DNA of 64,000 bases from Zygnema cylindricum (lineage: Eukaryota; Streptophyta; Zygnematophyceae; Zygnematales; Zygnemataceae). The stretch is taken from positions 249,248-313,247 of the forward strand of contig JBBHKE010000140.1 in NCBI GenBank assembly GCA_037447655.1. The letters are read 5' to 3'. Of the stretch, positions 1 through 11,000 are shown in pieces. The stretch's first letter is position 1. Each line of letters starts with the position of its first letter. The notes below the pieces were generated by a model. It was not told where the DNA came from, searched no databases, and saw nothing but the letters and a program-made list of their open reading frames with translations. The position numbers and the translations under genes were made by a program.

Positions 1-350
1 GTCGATATAATGCCGCGATTACACCAGTAACGATAAATATCGGCGATAATTGTTCGGTTGTACCGTACAATTGTACGGTTTGTTACGTCGTACGGAACCA
101 CCGTTATTCTGTTACACAGGTTATGGAATTGATTGTTATACGTGGCATACCTTGTTATATACAATGAAAAATATAATACATCATATTATAAAGTACTATT
201 ATATAGCGTACTATATTTTTTCCACTTATCGCCGAAAAGGAATTTGTTGGTCTCGGAGCGATATATCGAGACCTCTGACCGTTCGATAACCGATGACCAT
301 CGATATCGGTGTTATCGCGATAAATTTCTTGCAAAAACACAACACTAGTA
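1..350. repeat. Right part of a TIR repeat with tatcg-rich ends (family D)
   Basis: Bases from about 130 to 350 match 44568-44777 at the same spacing: the gttatacgtggca stretch, the attataaagtactatt stretch, the ccgttcgata stretch and a terminal acacaacact. The 3' end resembles the TIR of the elements at 8350, 12131 and 30354 (agtgttg..gtatcg). The left end lies outside the window. No coding potential is evident. Confidence 0.6.
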
Positions 351-804
351 ATTTGAGCTTTTAAGCGATGGATTTTTTGGCGGTCTATCGCATCGCTTGA
401 AGTCGTTTACTTCGCCAAGTATCTCATCGTCACATCGTATAGATGATAAGCGATGTGCATCGACTCCAAACATCATAAGCCTCTGTAGCGCCATGCGATG
501 GGAAAAGGTGAGCATCCCTTAGTGATTTGCCATCGTAAAAACGTCATTTTAAGCGGTCGTATATATTACCTCTACGACGGCGAACAGCGGCATATTCGGG
601 GCCGTTGAAGGTGTTTAACTCGATGGTCAACCGTTGGATTTTCATATGAAAGCAATTCGAAGGTAACGGCCTTAACTTTTTGATCGTGATGTCATGACTT
701 GAGTTTGGAACAGTGTTGTTGTACAAATTAAAGTACGTTGATTGCCCGAAAAATGTGTCACACTATTAGCAAGGGCATTATACTCATTTCATAATGCTCG
801 ATTA
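351..804. other. Intergenic stretch with no recognised feature
   Basis: I see no gene, RNA or clear terminal repeat here. Open frames are short and unrelated to known families. Confidence 0.5.
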
Positions 805-855
805 TGACATAGCCGTCCATCGTGAGGTCGAGACTCTAGATTGTCTAGAACATAA

Positions 856-950
856 CTCAAGCGTGCGAAAATAGTTGGAACCGCTATATGCGGCTGATCT
901 GAAACTTTACCGTATTTTAGACGTTTCCGGCTGTTTTCGCACGTTTGAAA
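856..950. mobile_element. Family A MITE (TIR like caaatgtgcgaaaac)
   Basis: The element is short, with inverted ends ctcaagcgtgcgaaaa and ttttcgcacgtttgaaa. Related elements are at 4481, 5495, 16136, 19720, 20734, 26171, 32399 and 41480. It is non-coding. Confidence 0.7.
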
Positions 951-967
951 TACGGTTTAGACTACTA

Positions 968-1457
968 CACCGTGAATCGCTATTAGCGTACATGACGCTA
1001 ATTGGGGTACCCCTTTTTTTGGGGCAAATTCTCAAATAGAATAAAGTACGCTAAATGTTTCTGAACGTTATTTGAGGTACCCCGCTCAATACGGTTCATA
1101 ACTGTAATTTAGTGCCATTTTAAATAGTGTGGTGTACGGACTGCCATATTTGTACTATTTCGTACATTTTTAAATTTAAAACAACAGAAAATATAATAAT
1201 ATAAAATTGCGTAAATATTTTTCCGGCATACGCAGATGTAAAAAAAACGCGACGTCGTACGATTTGAACAATTTCGTACATCTACTTCTTTTAGTGTGGA
1301 CATATTATGTGCTGAAAATTTTTACAAAGCAGTTTACAAATTAGAGTACATGATAAATTAGTATCATGGTGTACCCGAAAAAACACAATTTACCGTAAAG
1401 TACGCTAATTGTTTCATTACGCTATATTTTTTATTACGCTAATAGCGATTCACGGTG
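968..1457. mobile_element. Family B MITE, 490 bp, TA target
   Basis: Ends are caccgtgaatcgctattagc and its inverted partner gctaatagcgattcacggtg, flanked by TA on both sides. The duplicated locus at about 16680 lacks it. An inverted copy of the same length is at 22305-22794. It carries no transposase, so it is a non-autonomous element of Tc1/mariner type by its TA target. Confidence 0.8.
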
Positions 1458-1520
1458 TAGAGTCAGCAGATGTAATCATGTAGTATTCCGTCAGCCATGT
1501 GCGTTGCCGAATTTCACGTA

Positions 1521-1533
1521 GAACCTTCCAGAG
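1521..1533 (+). promoter_or_regulatory. Heat-shock element of the Hsp20 gene
   Basis: GAAccTTCcaGAg matches the alternating nGAAnnTTCn units bound by heat-shock factors. It lies about 270 bp upstream of the TATA box. A second site at 1663-1675 (GAAgtCTCcgGAA) has one mismatch in the middle unit. Confidence 0.7.
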
Positions 1534-1662
1534 TGTGACAAACGTGATTCTCGCATTTGGCATGCATCGAACATTCTGCCAAAGTCTGATAGTTTTGTCT
1601 TTTTGGACAATTCATCCAATACGATTTGGCCGAAATAAAGTTGCTTACTTCTCATTGGCGGA

Positions 1663-1675
1663 GAAGTCTCCGGAA
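1663..1675 (+). promoter_or_regulatory. Second heat-shock element, one mismatch
   Basis: Three units with correct 5-bp phasing, GAA-CTC-GAA instead of GAA-TTC-GAA, lie about 117 bp upstream of the TATA box. Confidence 0.55.
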
Positions 1676-1791
1676 AATCGGCTGTGGCGCCATGCACGAG
1701 GCATTGCTTGCACCGCTGGACTCTCCGGACGCTACTGGAAAATCCTGCAGCTTTCCAACATTATTCCGCAATCCCTGCAATGAAACATTAC

Positions 1792-1799
1792 TATAAATA
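1792..1799 (+). promoter_or_regulatory. TATA box of Hsp20 copy 1
   Basis: TATAAATA lies 138 bp before the Hsp20 ATG. Transcription should begin near 1820-1826. An out-of-frame ATG at 1827 sits almost at the predicted cap site, so it is probably skipped. Confidence 0.7.
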
Positions 1800-1936
1800 C
1801 TTACGCTTGCACGGATTTTTCTTCAGATGTTAAGCGAGTTTTTATATTTGCTCTTCTACTCATTACTTATAATCTTCATATATTCAGCAATAATTCATCC
1901 TGTTGGCACTCTTAAGTCTTGCAAGAAACCAAAGCC

Positions 1937-2428
1937 ATGGCTCTCACTCCTTTTGGAAGCGATCCTTTCTTTGGTAGCTTTTTGGGCAGCAGTCCTCTCT
2001 CTCTCACCAGGTGGCCTGATGAGTTCAGTACTCTTTTCGAGCACGGTCCCGTTCGCAGTTTTGTCCGGGACACACAAGCGGTCGCTAATACTGCCGTTGA
2101 CGTCAGAGAAACTCCAACAGAGTACAAATTTCTGGCAGATTTGCCAGGATTGAAGCGCGATGAAGTGAAAGTTCAGATTGAAGATGGTAATGTTTTAAAC
2201 ATAAGTGGAGAACGTACTCGCGAGGAGAAACAAGATACCGATACTTATCATAGTGTGGAACGTAGCACGGGGAAGTTTCTGCGTCGCTTCCGTCTTCCAC
2301 AGAATGCGGATACCAGTAAGGTGGAGGCGACTGCTCAGCATGGAGTCCTCACTGTGACTGTTCCAAAGGTTAAGCCTAAGGAGGAAGAGAAGCCGGCACC
2401 GATCACAGTGCAAGTAAAGGAAGGATAA
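1937..2428 (+). CDS. Small heat-shock protein (Hsp20/alpha-crystallin family), copy 1
   Basis: This is an ATP-independent holdase chaperone, 163 residues, of the plant cytosolic type. I chose the ATG at 1937 because the translated product starts MALTPFGSDPFFG as expected for the family and the context is aagccATGG. The in-frame ATG at 1919 would add six residues. The alpha-crystallin domain covers about residues 50-145, with the consensus ADLPGLKRDEVKV and the C-terminal consensus P-x14-GVLTVTVPK. The tail carries ITV, like the I-x-I/V oligomer motif. There is no signal peptide or intron. Heat-shock elements and a TATA box lie upstream. The protein is identical to the second copy at 17166-17657. 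The downstream neighbour is a convergent membrane-protein pseudogene. Confidence 0.96.
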   Translation: MALTPFGSDPFFGSFLGSSPLSLTRWPDEFSTLFEHGPVRSFVRDTQAVANTAVDVRETPTEYKFLADLPGLKRDEVKVQIEDGNVLNISGERTREEKQDTDTYHSVERSTGKFLRRFRLPQNADTSKVEATAQHGVLTVTVPKVKPKEEEKPAPITVQVKEG

Positions 2429-4242
2429 AGGCAATTTGTAATCTGGAATTTTGGAGTTGAAAAGCTGCAGATTGTGGCTGCCGCTGAAAAGTCGAGAAGT
2501 CTTAAGAATAGCCAGAAGTTAAAAGGGTTGTAGTTGAGGGTGTTCAAATAGGGTTTTTTTTTTTGTTTTGTGTATTGCCACGAAGGGATATCGTGGTACG
2601 GACGTTTGCGTCTATTCTGTGGTCTTGCGTGTTTTTTGAGCACGATGCACTTTGTAATTAGAGATGAGAGTTGTAATTAGAGGGGGGAGTGTACATTTGA
2701 GTTTCAGATGTAGAAATTGTGGAAATAGCCACTTCACCGTTGCATGTACAATTTTGTTTGATAATACATTTCCCTTCTGGAAATATTGTACTCAAAATGT
2801 GAAATATGCTTTTCTTTTGTCATGGCATCTTAGAAGTACAAGTGTCTCGAGGAATGGTAGAGTCTTTCTGCTTTCTGATTTTTTTTTGATGTTTTCTGTT
2901 TTGCCTGCGTTTTTGGCTTTTCCGGCTTTTCAATACATTTTGCTAGGATGTCGTTATTGTGCTAGATGTCGCTCAGTTCTTTTTGGAATGCATTTGTTTT
3001 ACCTGGTTGTTTTTTCGCCTTTGGAATGGTTTTGCTGAAATTCTCCTGTTCTGTGACTGTTCTTACCACATATGAATTCGTTCAGGCATTGTCTGTGAAA
3101 ACAAATGTGTTATGCAGTATGTCTCAACAAAGGTATTTATGGAAGCTTTCATTTGGTCTGTTCTCTACTTGTCCTTTGTACTTTTCTGGTTTTTTCTTTG
3201 TACATATAACCTTTGCTGGTAATGGGATATTGTTTTATATATGAAGCACGTAGCATGTATGTCCGAACTAAACGAAGTGGTTCCACGAGTTCTTTTTTTT
3301 GGGCTTGATATGTTCGGCTGTCTTGAGTGTACATGTAAAAATGTAGTGAAGCTTTGATGTCTGCGAAAAAAAGGATTGTGAGTCTGCAAGTGCATGCGGT
3401 ATCCGTTCTTTGTTCTTATTAAGTTCCTAAGAGTTTTACTTGGATCAGTGAAACAAAAATCCACTATCATTTATTCTTTAAAAGATAGGACTGATAAAAG
3501 TATTCGAATGCTGAGACATTCAAAATCTTGGAATAATATAGTCATTTAAAGATATAATTTTTTCAACATTTTTGGAATTTATAAACCTTTCAATATGTGC
3601 AAAAAATTCCCTTGTGCGTAAATTTTATCAGTACTAATATTTTTCAAATTGATAACAGCTGAGAATATTTGTGAAGTATGATTCTCTTGGATTGTCTAGC
3701 TAGCTATATGCAAAAGATGCCCGTCGGAATTTTTGTGACTGTGCATTCTCTGGCCAATATCTATATAACAGCAACTCAGGGAAAGAGCATCGCCCATAAA
3801 GACTGGTCTTACATAAAAACTGGCATGGGCCATAAGGCAGTGCGTTTGTCTTATTCTGATGACCGAATGTCTGAGATGCTCTCCAACTATGTTATTGCAG
3901 CTAGCTGCTCCAGTCCAAGAAAAGGTTGAAAACATTGAAAAAATCAGGGTTCCAAATGTGAAGTAGAGAATGAAATAACATCATCCATGACAGAATTTGG
4001 ACCAAACAGCAGTTGATTAACTGAATGAGTTAAAGTTACAACCATGGCCCAAAGGCATAACATATCCAGAAACAAGAAACAAAAAAAGATAGTAAAGACA
4101 ATAACTATGAAAGATCTAACTTGCATGAAACAGTATATTGCAGGCTTAACATTCGGAAAACCGATAACGCCGCCTGAGAAAGACAAAGTCGAACAAACTT
4201 CAAATAAAAAGCAATGTCAAAATGGTGACTAGCTCTGGCCTA
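2429..4242. other. 3' region between convergent genes, no further gene seen
   Basis: This T-rich stretch holds the Hsp20 3' UTR and the 3' flank of the minus-strand membrane-protein gene. Open frames of up to 124 codons occur but show no recognisable domain. The stretch is repeated almost exactly at 17658-19481. The second copy has ten extra bases (aagaggcgca) near 19271. Confidence 0.6.
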
Positions 4243-4480
4243 TCATTTACCTAGTCTGGAGAGGATAAGAAGACCAACAATTGCAAAGCACAGCGATGCA
4301 AATGTGGATACGACTAATGTAAAAGCCACTGTTATGTTGGGCAGTTTCAATGCCTCCTTCAGTTTCCGCAGTCCTCTGTCAATAAAAGGTGCGAGCGCAG
4401 CAGCCCCAGCCACTCGAAATGGTCGCGTCACATTGTTACCGGCCCACATGGCAATAACAATCTGCAAAGCCAAACCATAG

Positions 4481-4612
4481 CTCAAATGTGCGAAAACAAT
4501 AGGAAACGCTATATGTAGTTATCACATACTATACGCGTATTATTACCATATAATACACGAATAGTATGGGGTAACCACATATAACGTTTCCAATAGTTTT
4601 CGCACATTTGAA
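4481..4612. mobile_element. Family A MITE in intron 2
   Basis: Inverted ends tcaaatgtgcgaaaacaat and attgttttcgcacatttga-type enclose an AT-rich core. It ends about 20 bp from the exon 3 acceptor of the minus-strand gene. Confidence 0.8.
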
Positions 4613-5494
4613 CTTCGAATGAAAAAATTGATGTCAATGATTGAGCTCCCAAACAAAATGACCTCCAGAGAAAGCCTAACAAGACTAAGTAGGAAGCATA
4701 CTAAGTCTTGCCACCACATGATCATATAACATTATGTCAAAAGACATGCCACAGTGGTCTGCGAAAACATTCGCAGCCTTCTCAGTTATTTTTTTGCTTC
4801 CAGTCAAAATGCAAAACAGTTATGCAACATCGTATTTCGTTCCTAGGCACATCAACACAACTGGACTCTTCTATCCTAAAACTCAATTTCCAGTCAAGCT
4901 CGATTTTAATACCCTTCATTACTTCTCGTCAAAATTTATGTCCAATTTCCTGTTGACCAAGCATTATCGGTGCACCTTGATTTCAGTGGTCAACGATGCA
5001 TCAGCTCCAAAAAAGCCAGAGTCTTATTCAAAATACCCAAGGTAAGTTACAACTGGAATAATGATTTTGAAACTCACCCCCAAGAGAGACTTGATGTTTG
5101 CAGCAGGGTTTTTTCCTGTGCTTGTTTCGTATCCAAGGAACGCAAGTACAAAAAATGTTGTGTAGGTAACACCATCAAATAGACCATATGCAAGAACTGC
5201 TGAAAGACCTAATTTAGCCACTTTTTGACGAAGCTCACTTGCGCTCGTCTGCAACGTAACAAAATGATAAAAAACTACTTTAGAGAAGTATATGTGGAAC
5301 ATGTCTCATATGACACAAACCATTCAACAATCAAATTGAAACACAACCAAAAGATAACATTTTAGAATAATGATTTGGCCAGCACTGGCCCGAAAAACAA
5401 CATAAGACGAACAAGCCGCGCTGCCAAGACGGGTAAACGACAAAAGGCCACCCGAGCACCGAAGATACAAAGTTGGCACAGATTTTGAGCATAG

Positions 5495-5611
5495 TTCAAA
5501 AATGTGAAAACAATTGGAAACGCTATACATGGTACCCTACGCGTAATAAACACTATAATACGCTTGTAGTACACCACATATAGCGTCGCCTGTTATTTTC
5601 GCACATTTGAA
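5495..5611. mobile_element. Family A MITE upstream of exon 2
   Basis: Ends ttcaaaaatgtgaaaacaat and ttattttcgcacatttgaa are inverted repeats. The same element is present in copy 2 at 20734-20850, so it predates the duplication or was carried by conversion. Confidence 0.75.
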
Positions 5612-6193
5612 CTACAATTTAGAGTCGGAGGGAAAGCACTACCTAAACCTCGCTAAATGATGACAGGAGGATAACCTACAACATTGCAGAAGTTGAATTT
5701 TGAATTTTGAATTTTTTTCTACCTTTGCAATTCCTTCGCTGACTGAAAGCCACAATCTTGAATGCACAAAGCGTATGATCCTCTCCCATGGAACAAAACC
5801 ATGGCCAAAAAATTGCCTTACAGTGGCCATCTTATCCAGTCCACTCCAAACTACTCCACAGTGGCGAGTTCTCACATATGTTTTCGCTCCGCCCTTCTCA
5901 TAAAAACACAACGATCACCGTACTGTTCAATACTGCCCATCGTAGTCGCACTAAAATATTAAATGTACCAGCGTACACGTCTTTGTACAAACAATGTGAA
6001 TACTGGCTAGTATCACCGGTAAGCGCATATTGAGTAATTATAGTGTTGCACACAGTTCAAAAAATCTACAGAAAAAATCAAAAAACAATAACGTTCGAAC
6101 TGCTCGAAAAAGTTCGACCTAATCTCGTGTGATATGAGTTTATTACTTTAGGGAATTGCTAATCGCAGAGACGATTTTTGTTGCGCGCAGGTA

Positions 6194-6747
6194 CACCGTG
6201 AATCGTTGTTAGGCTTATGTAATCTATATCGGCGCCCCAAAATTGTGACATTAATACCCGAAATACTGTGAATGATTCTATTTTATCTGTGACATTAATT
6301 AAGGTTCTTGTGAATTAGCGTCAATGGAATTACCGTACTTATTTCATGAATAGTGTGGTGTATGGAATGTGTTTGCTGGTACAAAACTGTACTTGATTAC
6401 CGAAAATCGTATGGAAATTGTAGTTAACTTATGTCGGTTGCATACAGAACTGCGCTTAGAATAAACGTGGAGTCGAGTTTGCGACAAACGCGTTCGCAAA
6501 CCCAATTTATAATTATAGATTAATTGCACTGAAAGGACGCGACGTGGTACGGATTGTCAGATTTTGTACTTCTACCTATTTTAACGTATATGTAATGACG
6601 ACGGATTCTGTATACCTAAATCAACGTTATAGAGAAATTACAATTAAATATTTTTTTCACAATGGGATTGATACACAAATTAACATCAATGACACTAATT
6701 CATTTTTGACACTAATAATTTTTATAGTCTAATAACGATTCACAGTG
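6194..6747. mobile_element. Family B MITE nested in the left arm
   Basis: TA-flanked element of 554 bp with ends caccgtgaatcg and cgattcacagtg. The opposite arm of the host element reads ggTAgttgtc at the matching position, so it gives the empty site and confirms TA duplication. Confidence 0.85.
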
Positions 6748-6965
6748 TAATTGTCAGAATTGTACATTTGAAGTACAATTTCGTACAAGCTACGTACCTT
6801 TGATTTTAGATTTGACGGTCAATCCGTTGAACAACTTTGTAACAGCTGTTAAAAACTGTCACGCTTGCGACCGTCATAAAAAAAAAACAATTCACACGGC
6901 CGGCGCAGGTTTACTGTAACAAAATTGCGGCAGCCACATATAGATAAAATGGCTGCGCACAGGTA

Positions 6966-7163
6966 CACCGCCAATCGCTATTAGAGTCAAAGATTAAATA
7001 GCGTCAAACAAAAATTAGCGTTATTGATTTTAATTTAGTACCTGAGACGTGGCAGATTATGGTCCACGTCCTTAAATAGCGTTATTAATTCTATTTCAGG
7101 TTTTGGGGTCAAAATTTAGGGGCACCGAATTAGCGTTATATACTCTAATAGCGATTGGCGGTG
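6966..7163. mobile_element. Short family B MITE, 198 bp
   Basis: TA-flanked ends caccgccaatcgctattag and ctaatagcgattggcggtg. The core has a gacgtggcagattatggtcc block that recurs at 15055 and 29210. Confidence 0.85.
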
Positions 7164-8014
7164 TAGTTTACACACATTTGACTTGGTCGCAAAAATTAAA
7201 TCTACTCGCGAATCGGGACACTGAACCCGTGAAGTACGTTATGTAGAGTTGTTAATTCGTAAATAGTGTGACTTCATTTGGTCGAGCGTGACGACGCGTC
7301 ATTTTAGTTTCATCGATATTAAAAAGCGGGTACGCTTTTTTATTTTGTACTAAGTTTATTTCGTTTCGTGTGAGTTCATACATGTTGTACGTCGTCCTTT
7401 AATTTGTGTTAGCGTCCAAGTCAAATGTCGGCGTGAACTACCTACGCGCAACCATTTTATTTATATGTGTGCGCGCATTTTATTTATATGTGGCTGCTGC
7501 TGTTTTGTTACAGTACACCTACGGCGGCCGTGTGATAATTTTTATTTTTATGACGGTCGACGTCGCAAGCGCGACACTTTTTTAACCGCCGTTACAATAT
7601 TCCGCCAGTCAAAGCTGTTCGACGGATTGACCGTCTCATTTGAACTTAAAGGTACGTAGCTTGTACAAAACTGTACTTCAAATGTACAATTTTTGACAAC
7701 TACCTGCGCGCATCAAAAATCGTCTCTGCGATTAGAAATCCCTTACTTTATAATACATAAATTATCATAGGGAAACGAAACTGAGCACATGGGCCGATAC
7801 CTATTCTCGATCCTGCGATATCCATGTAACGGACTGACTGTTCCGTTCCGACGTAATCAAGTCACATGGTCGTTAAACTTTTAACGCTCGTTATAACAGG
7901 GTTTCGCTCAAACAGTTCAAAATTATCCGATATCATCTCAACACGAACAATGCCTTTGTAGCTTTCCTAAAAGTCAAAATTTGGTACATCTCATTTCATT
8001 ATTGTTGTGTATCG

Positions 8015-10290
8015 CGACCCTTCTGCCGATAGTATTCTAGGACCTATCGACAATCAAATCGTCTAGGTATGTATACAAAGCAGGTTTTGTCAACAATCGA
8101 TATGTACATTTTTTGGGTGTCCCGATAATCGACGGAGTGTTCTGACGATAATCGATGTACATATATCGATATCGCTATGTCATCGATTTCCTTACTGCTT
8201 TTTTGGTACTCTTCAAGCGTTTTTTTTCTATGACGTCGAGGCTGGGAAAAACTTCCTCAATACGGTGTGCCAAACTGATCGTACCGCGATGAATTTATAC
8301 CAAATGTTTGTCATCGTACCTGGACTACTATAGCGTGGTACTACTGGAGTAGTGTTGCGTATTCGGTAAAAACTTAATGCCATAAAAAAGATACCGATAG
8401 CATCGGTTATCGAACGGTTAGGGATACTGATAAATCCGTATATACAGTACGAAACTTATGGTATGGTAATAATGTACAGAGATGTCGCGAGGAGAGGGAG
8501 TGGCTTTTGATTTATTTTTTCACAATCCATTTTATACGAGAATCATGGCCGATAGTTATCGAACCGGTGTTATCGCAATAAAAAACAAATAATAATGGTT
8601 TTTTATCTCGATAACACCAGTACCGATACGTTGTGCGAATATGTCGATTGTCAGTAGGCCAAAAAAAGGGACATATTGGTTATCGGCAAATGGCTACCGA
8701 TACACAATAGTTGTACTACATTACGAACAAACGCTAATATGATACGTCGTACGAACTTAAACGTTGACCTGATAAGTTAGAGCACTTTCTGTTACGCTTT
8801 TGCAAAAGTATATGCATGGCATCGAAACATATTATAAAATATTTTTAATGGAATACCGCCCTTCACCTAAAACTTTTATTTATTTCTTTCAGTTGCACTG
8901 GTTTCTTTATTTTTAGTCGGTTTTGAGATCGGATATCGGAACTCAAAAGGTTAAAGATAGCCAAAAGCGAGAGAGGGGTAGAGAGGCGGAGGAGAGGGTT
9001 TTGACTCAATACTTAATGTTTAGTAATAAAAAATAAAAAGTTTGTTGTCAACTTGTATGTCTATACTTTTCGACATCAACTCTTGCGCCAAGTAATAATC
9101 AATATAGTGAAAAGTTTTTCTTGCAGCAAATTAAAGGATAAGACAAAAATTGATTTGTCATGGACAAGAATTTACAGACGTTACAAATTCCAAATAGCCA
9201 CTTCCTTTTTTGGGACTGTGACGATGGTCGTCAAATCATTTTGTGAATATCTTCATCGTTACTTTGGATGTCCACTGTGTTGTGGCCATGTGAGCAGCCT
9301 CCTTCGAGAGGAGGGCCCCTCGGAAGCAAACTTCCCTCCCCTTCCCTCCCCTCCCCTCCCCTCCCCTTGTTCTCACCACATTTTGCAGTCACTACATTTT
9401 ATTGTCAGTGTGCATTATATCACCACACTATTTTATCGTCAGCGTTCACTCGTGACTGGCTTCACAACATGTACAAACTTCCATTTTTCTATCTGATACT
9501 GCGGTCATGGGTTATCAGTGTCTTCCAGATTTCCCTCGTTGTATTTTGTCGTGCTTGGGCGATTTCCAGGCTACATTCAAACTTTTTTTTAGTTATGTTG
9601 GGGATTTGTTGGTTGCTTGTTTCGACTTTGTGATTGTTGCTCTTTTGCACATTCATTCTTATTTGCCCTTTCCTATGTGTTAGTTTCTTTTATTATGGTT
9701 TTCATTTTAGTTTGCATCCTCCCATGTTCACTTTTCAGTTTTGTTTCGCCTTTTCATTCCTTATGTTCCTGCGTCCTCTGATGGTGTACCATCGAGTTTT
9801 CTTAATAAGGCCAAGATGAGTAAAATAAATGTAAAGACCAGGACTCCATGAACATCATGAAATCATGCACGAAACCACAAGCACGATATTGAAACCTTTT
9901 TATAATTCCTGATGACTTGAAGAACTTCCAATTTTATAAAAAAAACACAAGCTATATGAGACAGTTTGTTGTAACAAAGGTGGAATTGTCTACCTCGTGA
10001 AGAGTATCATGCTACAATACACATAAATTATGAAACAATGATTCATATCAAAGAACAATGTTAAAATAGCGTACAAACTTTATTTTGTACAGTACATAAT
10101 GATACGAAGTACTTGGCTTATATTAGTTGAAATACAAATAAGCACGATATATCTAGTCATGGTGGCTAAGCGGTCCACCAAAAACTCACCAAAAAGTTAA
10201 TTATTTTTTCAATTATGGAGAAATGCAGACCATTTTATCAACCAAAATGGACGCCACATAGTAAGGCCCTCAAATATGTCATTTGTGTGA
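8015..10290. repeat. Repeat R1, copy 1 (non-coding, about 2.3 kb)
   Basis: This block recurs at 23900-26293 and 30073-32522. Shared landmarks are gcaggttttgtcaacaat, the ttgcactggtttctttattt block, the gagagagggg purine block, a ccttccctccc tract and caggactccatgaacatcat. Open frames of 120-158 codons differ in start and frame between copies, so I do not call them genes. Copy 1 stops matching at about 10290. Confidence 0.85.
8350..8715. mobile_element. Family D TIR element inside R1
   Basis: Ends agtgttgcgtattcgg and ccgatacacaatagt are imperfect inverted repeats. The interior has inverted ttatcgcgataa-type stretches. Related to 30354-30722. Confidence 0.55.
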
Positions 10291-10439
10291 TGTGTCGCGC
10301 CCCCCAAAATTGTAAGGCCCCCAAAATAATAGTCGCGGGCGACCCGGTGCTTTGCCCTTTGGTTGCCAAGGGCCTGTCGTTTTTGTACACGCGGACCAAT
10401 AGGAGCGTCACAATTTGTCGTAGGAGTTATATCTACTCC

Positions 10440-10600
10440 ACGTATCAATCCGTTTCCGGTAGTGTACGGATATTGAGAACACGACAAAATGGTGTGATGT
10501 GACGGGATCGCACGCGCAAAATTAAAAGTACGATATTTTACGTTACTCTACCGGTATTGATAACAGGACATTTTGGCGTGACGTCGAATTTGTTTGGACG
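10440..10600. repeat. Repeat F
   Basis: The block tacggatattgagaacacgac through ttttggcgtgacgtcga recurs at about 14860-14954 and 15655-15815. Non-coding. Confidence 0.65.
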
Positions 10601-10709
10601 TGAATCGCCCTTGACGTCAACTTACGTAAACATAAACGTCGCGATGTGATTCATGTTGCCGTACGATTAAGCGCCGATGACTCAAATCCGTCCGTACTAA
10701 ACCATCTTT

Positions 10710-11000
10710 GACGTCGCAGGCCGCGGTTCAACTCTCGCGATCACTTTGTCGTCGTTGCTGTATTGCAGTGTAGCGGTTTCGAACCGTCCTATCAAGGGTA
10801 CAAAAAATTAATCTACGCCGTCGCTGCGATATCGTTTCACTTACTTGTACGGTTAACTCGCATTGACGGCATATTGGAACCTGTCGTGGCCACCTTGATG
10901 TCGTAGGCCGCGGGTCAACTAACGCGATCACTTTGTCGTCGTCGCTGTACTGTAGCGTAGCGGTTTCGAACCGTCTTGTCAAGCGTACAAAGAATCTAGG
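10710..11000. repeat. Direct duplication of about 105 bp
   Basis: Two units (about 10712-10815 and 10901-11000) share gcgatcactttgtcgtcg and gtagcggtttcgaaccgtc. The unit spacing is about 190 bp. I see no gene. Confidence 0.65.

Larger units (their letters stand above)
4243..5830 (-). pseudogene. 5'-truncated copy of the plastid membrane-protein gene
   Basis: Exon 3 (4243-4461) and exon 2 (5078-5248) are intact and match the complete gene in copy 2. Exon 1 is almost gone: only about 15 codons from the ATG at 5830 survive (MATVRQFFGHGFVPW). They are fused to sequence that is intron in copy 2, because about 620 bp were lost near 5790. The transit-peptide-like region and the exon 1 donor site are missing. 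A cryptic donor after codon 36 (GCAAAG|GTAGAA) is in phase 0 and could join exon 2, which would give a short product without targeting sequence. I call it a pseudogene, but transcription is not excluded. Confidence 0.8.
6151..7742. mobile_element. Long-TIR DNA transposon, 1592 bp, with 8-bp target duplication
   Basis: It is flanked by perfect direct repeats TTACTTTA (6143-6150 and 7743-7750). Copy 2 has a single TTACTTTA at the corresponding empty site near 22036. Inverted arms start gggaattgctaatcgcagag on the left and gggatttctaatcgcagag on the right strand. Disregarding nested insertions they extend about 300 bp inward, including ccacatata and cacacggcc stretches. No transposase frame is seen. 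Two family B MITEs are nested inside. The superfamily is uncertain; 8-bp duplications suggest hAT-like. Confidence 0.85.
805..10290. repeat. Segmental duplication, copy 1
   Basis: This block aligns collinearly with about 16086-26110. Matching parts are 805-965, 1459-6142, 7743-8010 and 8015-10290. Offsets are about 15,280, then 15,229, then 15,239. Copy-specific insertions are the MITE at 968-1457 and the long-TIR element at 6151-7742. Copy 1 lacks about 620 bp present at about 21029-21649. Identity is near-complete from about 1480 to 5600 and drops on both sides. Confidence 0.9.

Noticed and set aside
1827-2153. 108-codon frame overlapping Hsp20
   Set aside because: It is an out-of-frame shadow of the Hsp20 gene; its ATG is only a possible upstream start near the cap site.
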